This document shows positions 55,138-63,479 of a stretch of DNA of 64,000 nucleotides, piece by piece. The DNA comes from Frankia alni ACN14a (GTDB taxonomy: Bacteria > Actinomycetota > Actinomycetes > Frankiales > Frankiaceae), in assembly GCF_000058485.1 (NCBI RefSeq), contig NC_008278.1, positions 1,978,962-2,042,961 of the forward strand, read 5' to 3'. Position 1 is the stretch's first letter, and every line of letters starts with the position of its first letter. Under the pieces are notes generated by a model that was not told the DNA's origin, made no database searches, and saw nothing but the letters and a program-made list of their open reading frames with translations. Position numbers and translations under genes: made by a program.

Positions 55138-55842
55138 ATGAACGACGAGCCCGGCACGGACCGGCCCACCCGCTCGAACCGGACCCTGCGCTCCCTGCCG
55201 ACCCGCTTCAGCCCGCTGCGGCTGATCGCCACCATCCTGCTCGCCGTGCTCGTCGTCGGGCTGATCGCGGTGGTGGCCGGGTGGCGGCCCAGCCTCAACC
55301 CGTTCAAGGAGCGGACGATCGACCGCAGCTCGCCGGCGGTGCTGCGTTCCCTGGAGGACCTCAGCTCGTACCATGCCGCCGGCGCCCACTTCGAGGTCGT
55401 CGTCGATCTCGAGGACGACACCAAGTGGATCCCGGCGGCACTCAAGGGCGAGCGCACGCTGTTCGTGGGGGTCGGCACGGTCGACTCGACGGTCGACTTC
55501 GGTCACCTCGACGCCGATGCCGTCACGGTCTCACCGGACCGCCGATCGGTGACCATCGAGCTGCCCAACCCGACCCTGTCCACGCCGGTGCTGGACCTCG
55601 ACCACAGCTACGTCGTCGCCCGCCAGCGCGGCGCGCTGGACCGGGTCGGCGGCCTGCTCGGCGGGGTCAGCAGCGACAAGGCGCTGTACCAGAAGGCCTC
55701 GTCGAAGATGACCGACGCGGCCAGGACCGACGGCCAGGTCATCGAGCTGGGCAAGAAGAACACGACCGCCATGCTGCGCGGTCTGCTGGGCGCGCTGGGC
55801 TTCACCGACGTCCGCGTGACCTACGCCGCCGACCGCCGCTAG
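55138..55842 (+). CDS. DUF4230 single-pass membrane protein
   Basis: A 234-residue protein. One helix (LIATILLAVLVVGLIAVVAGW) is followed by an extracytoplasmic DUF4230 domain (SPAVLRSLEDLSSYHAAGAHF, in parts; KWIPAALKGERTLFVGVGTVD, in parts; GFTDVRVTY at the end). The function of the family is unknown. A GTG at 55087 would overlap the preceding stop, but the intervening codons have low third-position GC. That argues for the ATG at 55138. A strong hairpin follows. Confidence 0.82.
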   Translation: MNDEPGTDRPTRSNRTLRSLPTRFSPLRLIATILLAVLVVGLIAVVAGWRPSLNPFKERTIDRSSPAVLRSLEDLSSYHAAGAHFEVVVDLEDDTKWIPAALKGERTLFVGVGTVDSTVDFGHLDADAVTVSPDRRSVTIELPNPTLSTPVLDLDHSYVVARQRGALDRVGGLLGGVSSDKALYQKASSKMTDAARTDGQVIELGKKNTTAMLRGLLGALGFTDVRVTYAADRR

Positions 55843-55851
55843 CCACGCGGC

Positions 55852-55888
55852 GTCCCGGCACCGCCCGATCGCCGGGCGGTGCCGGGAC
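55852..55888. terminator. Bidirectional hairpin between DUF4230 and NRPS-like genes
   Basis: Perfect 16-bp arms (55852-55867 and 55873-55888) with a 5-nt loop lie 10 bp after the DUF4230 stop and 42 bp before the convergent NRPS-like stop. Confidence 0.8.
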
Positions 55889-55929
55889 TCGGCCGCCGAA
55901 CCCGGCTACCGAACGCGGCTACCGAACGC

Positions 55930-58755
55930 TCAGCGCCGAGCCGCCTGCTCGGCCACCACCCGGTCGATCTCCGCCTGGAAATGCTCGGAGATCTTTATGA
56001 CGTGCGGTTCCCGAAGCAGATAAAAATGTTCACAAGGGACGTAGTGCGTGTCGTGGCTGCCGGTGAGGAAGGCCGACCACGCGTCCGCCGAGTCCGGATT
56101 CTCGGCCGATCGGTAGACGAGGGTCCGGCCGGCCCACGGCTGCGGCCGGTAGAACCGCTCGAGCAGCCTGCCGTGATTGAAGAAGACGTCAAACTGCTCC
56201 ATTCCGCCAAACTGCACCACGCCGGTCAGCGGAATCTGCACCATTTTTTTGAGCGTCGCGATGTTGGTGAAGTTCGCCCGCTGTTCCGGCAGCAGCCGCT
56301 GGGTGAAGCGGGCCAGGCGGTGGCGGTAGGCGCGGGCGTGCTCCTGCGCTCCTCCGGGCGCCGTCGGCGCGTCGACCGCGGTCGCGGTCTCGGCGGCCGG
56401 CACCGCGCCGTCCTCCTCACCGGGCGCGATCCGTAGGGAGGACGGCATGTAGGTGTCCATGATCGACAGGAAACCGACCTCGTCGCCGGCCGCAGCGAGC
56501 TGCTGGGCGATCTCCATTGCGATCAGACCGCCGAGGGAGTGCCCGGCCAGCAGGTAAGGGCCCCGCGGCGCGATGATCCGGATGATCTCCAGATGGCGGC
56601 GGGCGGTCTTCGCCACGCTCCAGTCGGGGAAGCCACGCCGTTCCAGCCCGTGCGCCTGGAAGGCGTAGACCGGCTGGTCGTCGCCGAGCCGGCGGGCCAG
56701 CGAGTGGAAACCGAGCGCGAGCGCGCCGGCTCCGGCGAAGCAGAACAGCGGCGGGCGCGAGCCGGTGGTGCGCAGCGGCACAACGGTCGGGTGGCGGGGG
56801 CCGGCCTGCTGGGCCAGCGAGACCGTCCGGGCGAAGGCGCCGAGCGTGGGGGAGTCGACCAGGGCCGACGAGGGCAGGGACACCCCAAGCTTCTCGCCGA
56901 CGAGGGTGAGCAGCTCGTTGGCGGCCAGGGAGTCGCCGCCGAGCTCCATGAAGTCGTCCTCGATCCCCACCTCCTCGAGGTCCAGGACCCGGGTCCAGAT
57001 GTCGGCGACGACGATCTCCCACTGGGTCCGCGGCCGGGCGGAGCCGGCGGGGGCCGCGGGCGGGGGCGGCAGGGCACCGCGGTCGACCTTGCCGCGCTCG
57101 TTGCGGGGCATCTCCGCCAGCGCCACGATCGTCGTGGGCACCATCCACACCGGCAGCCGTTCGCGCAGCGCCCGGCGGATGCGCACCGGGGACAGCGTGT
57201 TGCCGTGCACCGCCGGGACGACGTAGGCGACCAGGCGGTTCTGTGACCCGGTGGTCACCGCGGTGACCACCGCCTCGGCGATCTCCGGGGAGTTCAGCAG
57301 GGCCGCCTCGACCTCGCTCGGCTCCACCAGGTACCCGCGGATCTTCACCGCGGCGTCGCGCCGGCCGAGCAGCACCACCGTGCCGTCGGGCTCGAAGCGG
57401 CCGAGGTCGCCGGTGCGGCAGGTGGTCCGGCCGTCCGCGCGCGGGGTGAACTTCTCCGCCGTCAGCTCCGGGCTGCCCCAGTAGCCCGCGGACAGGTACG
57501 CCGAGGTCACCTCGACGTCGCCCGACTCGCCGGGCCCGGCGATGGAGCCGTCCTCACGGCGGAACACCACCTCCTTGCCCGGTGCGGGCAGCCCCGCCGG
57601 CACGGTGCCCGCGGGCACCGGCGCGTCGGGGGGGATCTCGAAGAAGCCCAGCGAGGCGATCTCGGAGGCACCCGACCAGTTCACGTAGGTACACGACGGC
57701 GGCACGTGCGGGCGCAGCGCGGCGATGTCGCGGCCGTACGCGGCCTCCCCGCAGGTGGTGACGATCCGCAGGTCGGCGAGGACCTCGTCCGGTCCGAGCG
57801 CGCCGAGCAGCGCCCGCAGCAGCGACGGGGTGGTCTGCAACGCCGTCAGCTGCTGGGAGTTGATCCAGTCGCCGAGACCGGCCAGCCCCGCCGACCGCGG
57901 GTCGTAGGCGTAGAGGCCCGCGCCGTTGAGCAGGCCGAACACGACGACGGTGATCCCCGCCGCGAACGAGTACGGCAGCACCAGCGCCAACCGGTCGCCG
58001 GGCGCGAAGCCGAGGCGCTGCGCGCCGGCATAGGCGTCGCACAGGAATGTGCCGTGGCTCCACACGACGCCCTTGGGTGCGCCGGTGGAGCCGGAGGTGA
58101 ACACGATGCAGGCCGGGTCGGTGAGCTGCGGCTCGGGCCACCAGACCGCGTCGGCTCCGTTGGCGGCGATCCACTCGGCGCCGTCGCTGGCCGCGGCCGC
58201 GAGGTCCAGCACCAGCCGGGGACCGTCGCCGGCCAGCAGCTCCAGCAGCGGCTTCGGGTCGACCGACGCCGCGGCGCTCGCCTGCGCATCCGACGATCCC
58301 ACCGGCCGCAGGCCCACCGCGGAGCGGGCCACGGAGCCGTCGCTCAGGTCGGTGATCAGCGCGACGCAGCCGGCCTGACGGATGATCTGAGCCATCCGTC
58401 CCGCCGGCACCATCGGATCGAGCGGGACGACGGGCCGGCCGGTCTTCATCGCCGCCAGGACGCCGAGCAGCCCCGGGACCCCGTGCGGCAGCAGCGTCGC
58501 CACCGGGCCGTCCTCGGTTGCGTCGAGGCGCCCCAGCACGGCCACCGCGATGTCGTCCGTGCGGCGGTCGGCCTCGGCGAACGTCATCGCGACGCCCGGG
58601 GACACCACCGCCGGGGTGTCGGGCAGGTGCGCGGCGACCTCGCGGAACCGGCTGACCACCGAAGCCGGTAGATCATCGAAGTCCAACGCGGGGAAGGGGA
58701 TGTCACCCCCGGGCGTCGCGACCGCCAGAGCCGCGCGCCGATCGCTCTCGTTCAA
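55930..58755 (-). CDS. NRPS-like A-T-TE enzyme (no condensation domain)
   Basis: 941 residues. The adenylation domain (about 20-545) has A3 FTSGSTGAPKG, A5 NWSGASEIAS, A7 TGDLGRFEPDG, A8 KIRGYLVEPSEVE and A10 NERGKVDR with its Lys. The carrier domain (about 570-640) has the phosphopantetheine Ser in ELGGDSLAANEL. The type I thioesterase (about 665-935) has GHSLGG, MDTY and CEHFYLLRE. At A4 the usual Asp that holds an alpha-amino group is missing (PYSFAAGITVVV), so the substrate is probably a carboxylic or keto acid. A-T-TE proteins of this kind (ralfuranone or atromentin synthetases) dimerise aryl-pyruvates. Start TTG 58755 has AAGGAG 5 nt upstream. Confidence 0.88.
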   Translation of the reverse strand: MNESDRRAALAVATPGGDIPFPALDFDDLPASVVSRFREVAAHLPDTPAVVSPGVAMTFAEADRRTDDIAVAVLGRLDATEDGPVATLLPHGVPGLLGVLAAMKTGRPVVPLDPMVPAGRMAQIIRQAGCVALITDLSDGSVARSAVGLRPVGSSDAQASAAASVDPKPLLELLAGDGPRLVLDLAAAASDGAEWIAANGADAVWWPEPQLTDPACIVFTSGSTGAPKGVVWSHGTFLCDAYAGAQRLGFAPGDRLALVLPYSFAAGITVVVFGLLNGAGLYAYDPRSAGLAGLGDWINSQQLTALQTTPSLLRALLGALGPDEVLADLRIVTTCGEAAYGRDIAALRPHVPPSCTYVNWSGASEIASLGFFEIPPDAPVPAGTVPAGLPAPGKEVVFRREDGSIAGPGESGDVEVTSAYLSAGYWGSPELTAEKFTPRADGRTTCRTGDLGRFEPDGTVVLLGRRDAAVKIRGYLVEPSEVEAALLNSPEIAEAVVTAVTTGSQNRLVAYVVPAVHGNTLSPVRIRRALRERLPVWMVPTTIVALAEMPRNERGKVDRGALPPPPAAPAGSARPRTQWEIVVADIWTRVLDLEEVGIEDDFMELGGDSLAANELLTLVGEKLGVSLPSSALVDSPTLGAFARTVSLAQQAGPRHPTVVPLRTTGSRPPLFCFAGAGALALGFHSLARRLGDDQPVYAFQAHGLERRGFPDWSVAKTARRHLEIIRIIAPRGPYLLAGHSLGGLIAMEIAQQLAAAGDEVGFLSIMDTYMPSSLRIAPGEEDGAVPAAETATAVDAPTAPGGAQEHARAYRHRLARFTQRLLPEQRANFTNIATLKKMVQIPLTGVVQFGGMEQFDVFFNHGRLLERFYRPQPWAGRTLVYRSAENPDSADAWSAFLTGSHDTHYVPCEHFYLLREPHVIKISEHFQAEIDRVVAEQAARR

Positions 58756-59034
58756 TGCCACTCCTTGTCCTCTGTGCTGCCGGCGCCATCGATCCGTGAC
58801 AGATGACCCTCGACCACGTGCACTCGCCGATCGTGGGATCGTCAGTCGCGCGCGATCGGGCGGTCCGTCGGAAACGCCCCGAGGGGCCGTCGCCGCGGCG
58901 ACGGACGGGCGGGGCTGTCGGCGGGATGCCGCCTGACGGGAGTGGGTCGTTCTGGGCGACCCCGCCAAGGAAACACGTGCGGCGCTGCAACCGTTCGCTC
59001 GAGGTACACGAACAGCCTCCCCAGCATGCAGTCC

Positions 59035-59057
59035 GGTATAGCGTGGGACTTTATACC
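59035..59057. promoter_or_regulatory. Inverted repeat GGTATA-N11-TATACC
   Basis: Perfect 6-bp AT-rich arms at 59035-59040 and 59052-59057 with an 11-nt spacer lie about 280 bp upstream of the NRPS-like start codon, in a locally AT-rich patch. It could be an operator or promoter-associated dyad. Confidence 0.35.
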
Positions 59058-59696
59058 ACGATGGTGTGGCTTACTTGTCGTCACCCCTCGTAACCTTGAC
59101 GGAAGTGTCGGTTTACCCGCTCGTAATCGGGGCCGACCTTTCTCCACTCCGTAAGGATTTGCTGGTCTTGCCGGGTATTCCGGCTACGGCGCGAACCGGT
59201 CACCCGGTGCTGATCTGCGCTCCTCGGGCATTCTCCCGTCGGGCGCGTCGCGGCCCCCGGGGCCGCCATCCCCGGAGCTGGCGCTCCGGCGGTCGGCGTG
59301 TCCATCGGTCGCCGGCGGGTCGCCCCCGACCGCTCCCGGCCGTCCGAACGCCCCTCGAAAGCTCCCGAACGTCCCCGAACGTCCCCCGAACGCCCCAGGC
59401 ACCACCGGCGGCCGGCGGCGGGTGGCTGACTCCCGCGCCCGCCCGGAGGTGCGGGTCGTTCCGGGTACGCGGGCCGCGCGGGCGTTCCCTCGTGGACCTG
59501 CCCCGGTCGGGGGAGGGGTGAGCCCTTCTCGGGTCAGCCCGAACGGGCCGGGCGCGGTGCCGCGGCGGCGGGGTTCGGGTACCCCCGCGGACGATCGTGG
59601 AGGTCGCCCCGGCGTCCGTGGGGCCGCGGGATCGCGACCTCGGTGTCACCTGGGTCACTCTCCACCAGAAGTGCTGCCGAGGCTTGCATCCCGAAG

Positions 59697-59717
59697 ATTG
59701 AGCGTCCTAGACTCATG
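59697..59717. promoter_or_regulatory. HAIR-like operator (HspR site) upstream of hsp20
   Basis: ATTGAGC-N7-ACTCATG (59697-59703, 59711-59717) matches the HspR-associated inverted repeat CTTGAGT-N7-ACTCAAG at 11 of 14 positions with the exact 7-nt spacer. TAGACT at 59708-59713, inside the site, could be the -10 box with TTGCAT (59684-59689) as -35. The coding start is about 120 bp downstream. Confidence 0.6.
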
Positions 59718-59838
59718 AACTGTGAACGACGGACGGGCTGAAAGCGAAGGCGGCTCGGCGAAGGATCGCCGGGATGCGCCTCGAGGCGGCCCGGTCCGCC
59801 GTGGCACCCAGAGATCGATCGAGACGAGGGAGGCCCTT

Positions 59839-60456
59839 GTGAGCACCTACCTGTGGGACCCGTTCGCGGCGCTGGGGCGGATGGACCGGGAGTTCGACGA
59901 GATCGTTCGGCGCGCGTGGGGCACCCGCCGCCCGGCGCTCGCCGGCCGCTCCTCGAGCGCGGAGCTCGCCGTTCCCTCGGCCGACGTCGTCACCGAGGGC
60001 GAGGATGTGCTGATCAACCTCGAGCTGCCCGGGGTCGACGTGGAGCGTGACGTGGTCGTCGAGATCGACCGCGGCCGCCTGGTCGTCCGCGGTCAGCGCG
60101 GCGGGCAGCGCGAGCAGGAGCGCGCCGGTCGTGTCCACCGCGAGAGCTGGTCCGGCAGCTTCCGCCGGGAGTTCCGGCTCCCCGAGCGGGTCGACGCCTC
60201 GCGGATCTCCGCGGGCTACGACCGGGGCGTGCTGACCGTCCGGCTCGCGGGCGCTGCGGCCGAGCCGAAGGCGACCCGCATCGCCGTCACCGCGGCGAGC
60301 GGCGACCACAAGCCGACCTCCGTGGTGCAGCCGACCTCCGTGGTGCAGCCGGTCGACGCGGCGAAGGCGGTCGACGCGGCGAAGCCGGCCGGCGTCGCGA
60401 AGCCGGCCGAGGTCGCGCCGACCCAGCCCGGCGAGGTTCCGACCGCGTCGGCGTAG
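59839..60456 (+). CDS. hsp20: Hsp20-family small heat-shock protein
   Basis: A 205-residue ATP-independent holdase chaperone. The alpha-crystallin domain (about 40-140) is complete: VPSADVVTEGEDVLINLELPG (in parts), VEIDRGRLVVRGQR, SFRREFRLPERVD and YDRGVLTVRLA, with the conserved G-L-T motif. The GTG at 59839 has GAGGGAGG 5 nt upstream. The upstream HAIR-like site predicts HspR repression relieved by heat. The C-terminal tail is built of PTSVVQ x2 and (V/A)DAAKP-like x4 hexapeptide repeats instead of the usual short I-x-I tail. Confidence 0.93.
   Translation: MSTYLWDPFAALGRMDREFDEIVRRAWGTRRPALAGRSSSAELAVPSADVVTEGEDVLINLELPGVDVERDVVVEIDRGRLVVRGQRGGQREQERAGRVHRESWSGSFRREFRLPERVDASRISAGYDRGVLTVRLAGAAAEPKATRIAVTAASGDHKPTSVVQPTSVVQPVDAAKAVDAAKPAGVAKPAEVAPTQPGEVPTASA
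60313..60423. repeat. 18-bp tandem repeats in the hsp20 tail
   Basis: Two identical copies of CCGACCTCCGTGGTGCAG (60313-60348) are followed by four degenerate 18-bp units (60352, 60370, 60388, 60406) encoding VDAAKA, VDAAKP, AGVAKP and AEVAPT. All are frame-neutral. Confidence 0.88.
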
Positions 60457-60519
60457 CCCGCGGCGCAGCGCGAGAGTGGGCGGCCCGAGTCCGCGGACCC
60501 GCCGTCCGCGTGGCGGCGC

Positions 60520-60551
60520 GCCCGGGGTGCGAGTCCCTCCGCACCCCGGGC
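60520..60551. terminator. Bidirectional hairpin between hsp20 and exonuclease III genes
   Basis: Perfect 12-bp arms (60520-60531 and 60540-60551) enclose an 8-nt loop. Part of the right arm is repeated just downstream (GCACCCCGGGCCGCC twice). Confidence 0.75.
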
Positions 60552-60616
60552 CGCCGCACCCCGGGCCGCCGCGGTATCGGGCCCGGGTCGGGTGACCTCC
60601 CGGGCCCGCGTCGGCG

Positions 60617-61513
60617 TCAGCGGCGGCGCAGCGAGTCGCCGGTGGCGGACGACGACCGGCCGCCGCTCGCCCGGCCCGTCGAGCCGCGGCTCGACGGCGG
60701 CGGCACCATGGGGCCGACGTCCCCGTCCGGCGCGACGTCCAGGTCGACGATCACCGGCGCGTGGTCGCTGGTGCCGGTTCCCTTGCGGGCCGCCCGGTCC
60801 ACCCACACCGCGCGCACCCTGTCCGCCACGTCGGCGGACGCCAGCGTCAGGTCGATGCGCATGCCGAAGTTCTTCGGGAAGCAGAGCTGGCGGTAATCCC
60901 AGTAGGTGTAGACGACGTCGTCGGGCCAGCGGGTCCGCAGGACGTCGACGAGACCGGCGTCGACGAGCTCGCCGAGGGCGGCGCGTTCGGCCGGGGTGAC
61001 GTGCGTGGCGCCCTCGAACTGCGCGACGTCCCACACGTCGGCGTCCGTCGGGGCGATGTTGAAGTCGCCGAGGGTCATCAGGGGGCCCCGGGTCACCTCC
61101 GCGGCGACGACGTCGCGCAGGGCGGCGAGCCAGGACAGCTTGTAGGCGTAGTGCGGGTCGTCGACGGTGCGCCCGTTCGGCACGTACAGCGACCAGACCC
61201 GAACGCCGTCGCAGGTCGCGGCGATCGCGCGGGGTTCGGGATCGGGGAAACCCGGGCCGCCCGGCAGGCCCCGTACGACGTCGTCGAGGCTGCCTCGCGA
61301 CAGGATCGCCACGCCGTTCCACCGGCCGTCGCCGTGATGGGCGACCCGGTAGCCACGCCGGAACAGGTCCTCGTCGAACAGCTCGAGGAAGGCGTCGTCC
61401 GACAGCTTCGTCTCCTGCAGGCACACCACGTCCGGTCCGGCGCGGTCCAGCCACTCGATCAGCCGGGCCTGCCTGGCCTTCGCGGAGTTGATGTTCCACG
61501 TCGCGATCCGCAC
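60617..61513 (-). CDS. xthA: Exodeoxyribonuclease III
   Basis: A 298-residue AP endonuclease/3'-5' exonuclease of base-excision repair. Metal and catalytic residues are visible in MRIATWNINSAKARQ (Asn), CLQETKLSD (Glu), VWSLYVPNGR (Tyr), MTLGDFNIAPTDADVWD (Asp/Asn), RIDLTLAS (Asp) and the C-terminal GTSDHAPVIVDLD (Asp-His). The GTG at 61513 is the first residue of homology; the ribosome binding site is weak. The last 30 residues are a Ser/Arg-rich tail. It is convergent with hsp20. Confidence 0.95.
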   Translation of the reverse strand: MRIATWNINSAKARQARLIEWLDRAGPDVVCLQETKLSDDAFLELFDEDLFRRGYRVAHHGDGRWNGVAILSRGSLDDVVRGLPGGPGFPDPEPRAIAATCDGVRVWSLYVPNGRTVDDPHYAYKLSWLAALRDVVAAEVTRGPLMTLGDFNIAPTDADVWDVAQFEGATHVTPAERAALGELVDAGLVDVLRTRWPDDVVYTYWDYRQLCFPKNFGMRIDLTLASADVADRVRAVWVDRAARKGTGTSDHAPVIVDLDVAPDGDVGPMVPPPSSRGSTGRASGGRSSSATGDSLRRR

Positions 61514-61572
61514 AGCAGGTCACGGTAGTCCCGTGCCGCGGCGGCCCCGCGGCCGCTCCCGATCGGCATGCC

Positions 61573-62310
61573 ATGCTGACGCGCGTGGACGGCGTACGCA
61601 CGGTGGTGGGGCGCCCCCCGGCGCTGCGCCCCTACGTGATCTGTAGCTGCGCGATGTCGCTGGACGGCCGGATCGACGACTGCTCGCAGGCGCGGCTGAT
61701 CCTCTCCGGCCCGGCGGACCTCGAACGGGTCGACGAGGTGCGCGCCGGGTGCGACGCGATCCTCGTCGGAGCCGAGACCGTCCGGCGGGACGACCCTCGT
61801 CTCGCGGTGCGCGCCGAGCATCGTCGTGCCGCGCGGGTCGCCGCGGGCCTGCCGCCGACGCCGGTCAAGGTGGTGCTCTCCGGCGGCGGCGACCTCGATC
61901 CGCGGTCCCGCGTGTTCGGCACCGACCCGGTCGACACGCTCGTCTACCGGCGCGCCGGCAGCGCCGCCCCGCCGCCGTCCTGGTCCGCGGCGCCGCGGGT
62001 GAGCGTCGTCGACCTGCCCGGTCGGCCGTGGGTGGACGTCGCCGCGGTGCTCGCCGACCTCGACCGCCGGGGAGTGCGCCGCCTGCTGGTCGAGGGGGGA
62101 ACCTCGGTGCACACCGCCTTCCTCACCGCCGGCCTCGTCGACGAGCTGCACCTGGCGGTTGCCCCGTTCTTCGTCGGCGAGCGGGACGCGCCGGCATTCG
62201 TCGGCCCCGGCGCGTTTCCCCAGGACGTCCGCTCCCCGCTGCGGCTGGCCGAGGTCCGACAACTCGACGATGTGGTGCTGCTTCGGTATCTGGCGCCGAC
62301 GTCGGCCTGA
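61573..62310 (+). CDS. RibD C-terminal-like reductase (pyrimidine reductase / DHFR-fold family)
   Basis: A 245-residue NADPH-dependent reductase with the dihydrofolate-reductase-like fold of the RibD C-terminal domain: YVICSCAMSLDGRID, DAILVGAETVRRDDPRL, VRRLLVEGGTSVHTAFLTAG and DELHLAVAPFFVGE. No N-terminal deaminase domain is present. It may act in riboflavin synthesis or on another pterin/pyrimidine substrate; no other rib genes are nearby. The ATG at 61573 has no clear ribosome binding site, and a GTG at 61585 is an alternative. It is divergent from exonuclease III (59-bp spacer). Confidence 0.9.
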   Translation: MLTRVDGVRTVVGRPPALRPYVICSCAMSLDGRIDDCSQARLILSGPADLERVDEVRAGCDAILVGAETVRRDDPRLAVRAEHRRAARVAAGLPPTPVKVVLSGGGDLDPRSRVFGTDPVDTLVYRRAGSAAPPPSWSAAPRVSVVDLPGRPWVDVAAVLADLDRRGVRRLLVEGGTSVHTAFLTAGLVDELHLAVAPFFVGERDAPAFVGPGAFPQDVRSPLRLAEVRQLDDVVLLRYLAPTSA

Positions 62311-62313
62311 CCG

Positions 62314-62352
62314 GGCCTCGTCCGGTCGTCTCGTCCGGTCGCCTCGTCCGGT
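62314..62352. repeat. 13-bp intergenic tandem repeat (3 copies)
   Basis: Three units of CGCCTCGTCCGGT-type sequence end at 62326, 62339 and 62352, directly after the reductase stop. The period is not a multiple of three, unlike the arrays inside genes. Confidence 0.85.
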
Positions 62353-62438
62353 TTTGGGCGGCCCCGGTTTTGCGGGTCCCCGGCCGGGCATCGCTTCCTC
62401 CGGATCAACCGATCCCATGGTCCGAGGGAGTGATCACT

Positions 62439-63308
62439 GTGTCGGTGCAGACCGGCGGCCGGCTGCGGCACGCCGTCACCAGCGGCGGCGACGCTGGCAG
62501 CCAGGCGAAGGGCGCGGCGCGCCAGGCTCGCCACAGCCGGACGGTCGACCTCACCGCCCGCATCGGACTCGCCGGACGGGGCCTGGTCTACGTCCTCATC
62601 GGCGTGCTCGCCCTCCAGGTCGCCTTCGGCCTGAGCAACGCCCAGACGAACCGCAACGGTGCGCTCGGGGAGATCAAGGACAAGCCGTTCGGGTCCGCGG
62701 TGCTGGTCATCATGGTCATCGGCTTCCTGGGGTACGCGGCCTGGCGGCTGCTCGAGGCCGCGGTCGGCGTGCAGGACGAAAGCGACGAGAAGAAGCGGAC
62801 CGCGAAGCGGGTGGTCTCCGCGGCGCGTGGCGTCGTCTACCTGGTGATCGCCGGCAGCACGATCAGCTTCCTCGTCTCGGGCGGCGGCGGGTCCGGCGAG
62901 CCGGCGCCCTGGACCGCGCGGGTCATGCGCAACGACGCCGGCCGGGTGCTCGTGGGGATCGTCGGCCTCGTGGTCGTCGGCATCGGCATCGGCATGATCA
63001 TCCGTGGGGCGAAGCGGAAGTTCGAGGAGAAGCTGAAGATCGGCCAGATGGGCTCCCTCGCCCGGAAGATCGCCAAGCCCGCGGGTCTGGTCGGGTACAT
63101 CGTGCGCGGCGTCGTGTTCGGGCTGGCCGGGGTGTTCGTGACCAAGGCGGCGATCGAGTTCGACCCGAAGGAGGCCAAGGGCCTCGACGGCACGCTGAAG
63201 ACCCTCGCCGGGCAGGCGTACGGCCAGTGGCTGCTCACCGTCTGCGCGATCGGCCTGGTGCTGTTCGGTGTCTACTCCTTCTTCGAAGCCCGTTACCGCA
63301 AGCTCTGA
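62439..63308 (+). CDS. DUF1206 membrane protein
   Basis: A 289-residue polytopic protein with three copies of the DUF1206 helix-pair unit: RIGLAGRGLVYVLIGVLALQ, in the middle SAARGVVYLVIAGSTISFLV, and PAGLVGYIVRGVVFGLAGVF. Each is followed by a second hydrophobic stretch, giving six helices. The G-RG-VY/VF-IG signature recurs in each. The function of the family is unknown. The GTG at 62439 has GAGGGAG 8 nt upstream. A GC-rich dyad follows the stop. Confidence 0.92.
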   Translation: MSVQTGGRLRHAVTSGGDAGSQAKGAARQARHSRTVDLTARIGLAGRGLVYVLIGVLALQVAFGLSNAQTNRNGALGEIKDKPFGSAVLVIMVIGFLGYAAWRLLEAAVGVQDESDEKKRTAKRVVSAARGVVYLVIAGSTISFLVSGGGGSGEPAPWTARVMRNDAGRVLVGIVGLVVVGIGIGMIIRGAKRKFEEKLKIGQMGSLARKIAKPAGLVGYIVRGVVFGLAGVFVTKAAIEFDPKEAKGLDGTLKTLAGQAYGQWLLTVCAIGLVLFGVYSFFEARYRKL

Positions 63309-63328
63309 GCGGCGGCGGTCCGCGCGGC

Positions 63329-63371
63329 GGCGGCCCCGATCGGTGCCCACGGGTGCCGGCCGGGGCCGCCG
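63329..63371. terminator. Hairpin after the DUF1206 gene
   Basis: Perfect 11-bp arms CGGCGGCCCCG/CGGGGCCGCCG (63329-63339, 63361-63371) enclose a 21-nt loop, 20 bp after the stop. Confidence 0.55.
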
Positions 63372-63479
63372 TCGTGTGCCCGGGACCACGGGCGGATGTC
63401 CGGTTGGGCGCGGTAGCGTGCGTGCTGCCCGGGACCGGCGACCGCCGAGCCGTGGATCGGCTGAGCGGAGGGGACGCGG

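Larger units (their letters stand above)
58756..59838. other. 1.1-kb spacer between NRPS-like gene and hsp20
   Basis: No supported gene on either strand. A less GC-rich part (about 59000-59190) includes an inverted repeat GGTATA...TATACC (59035-59040, 59052-59057). The GC-rich middle holds a short CCCGAACGTC-like repeat (about 59362-59398). The right end carries the HAIR-like operator of hsp20. Confidence 0.5.
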
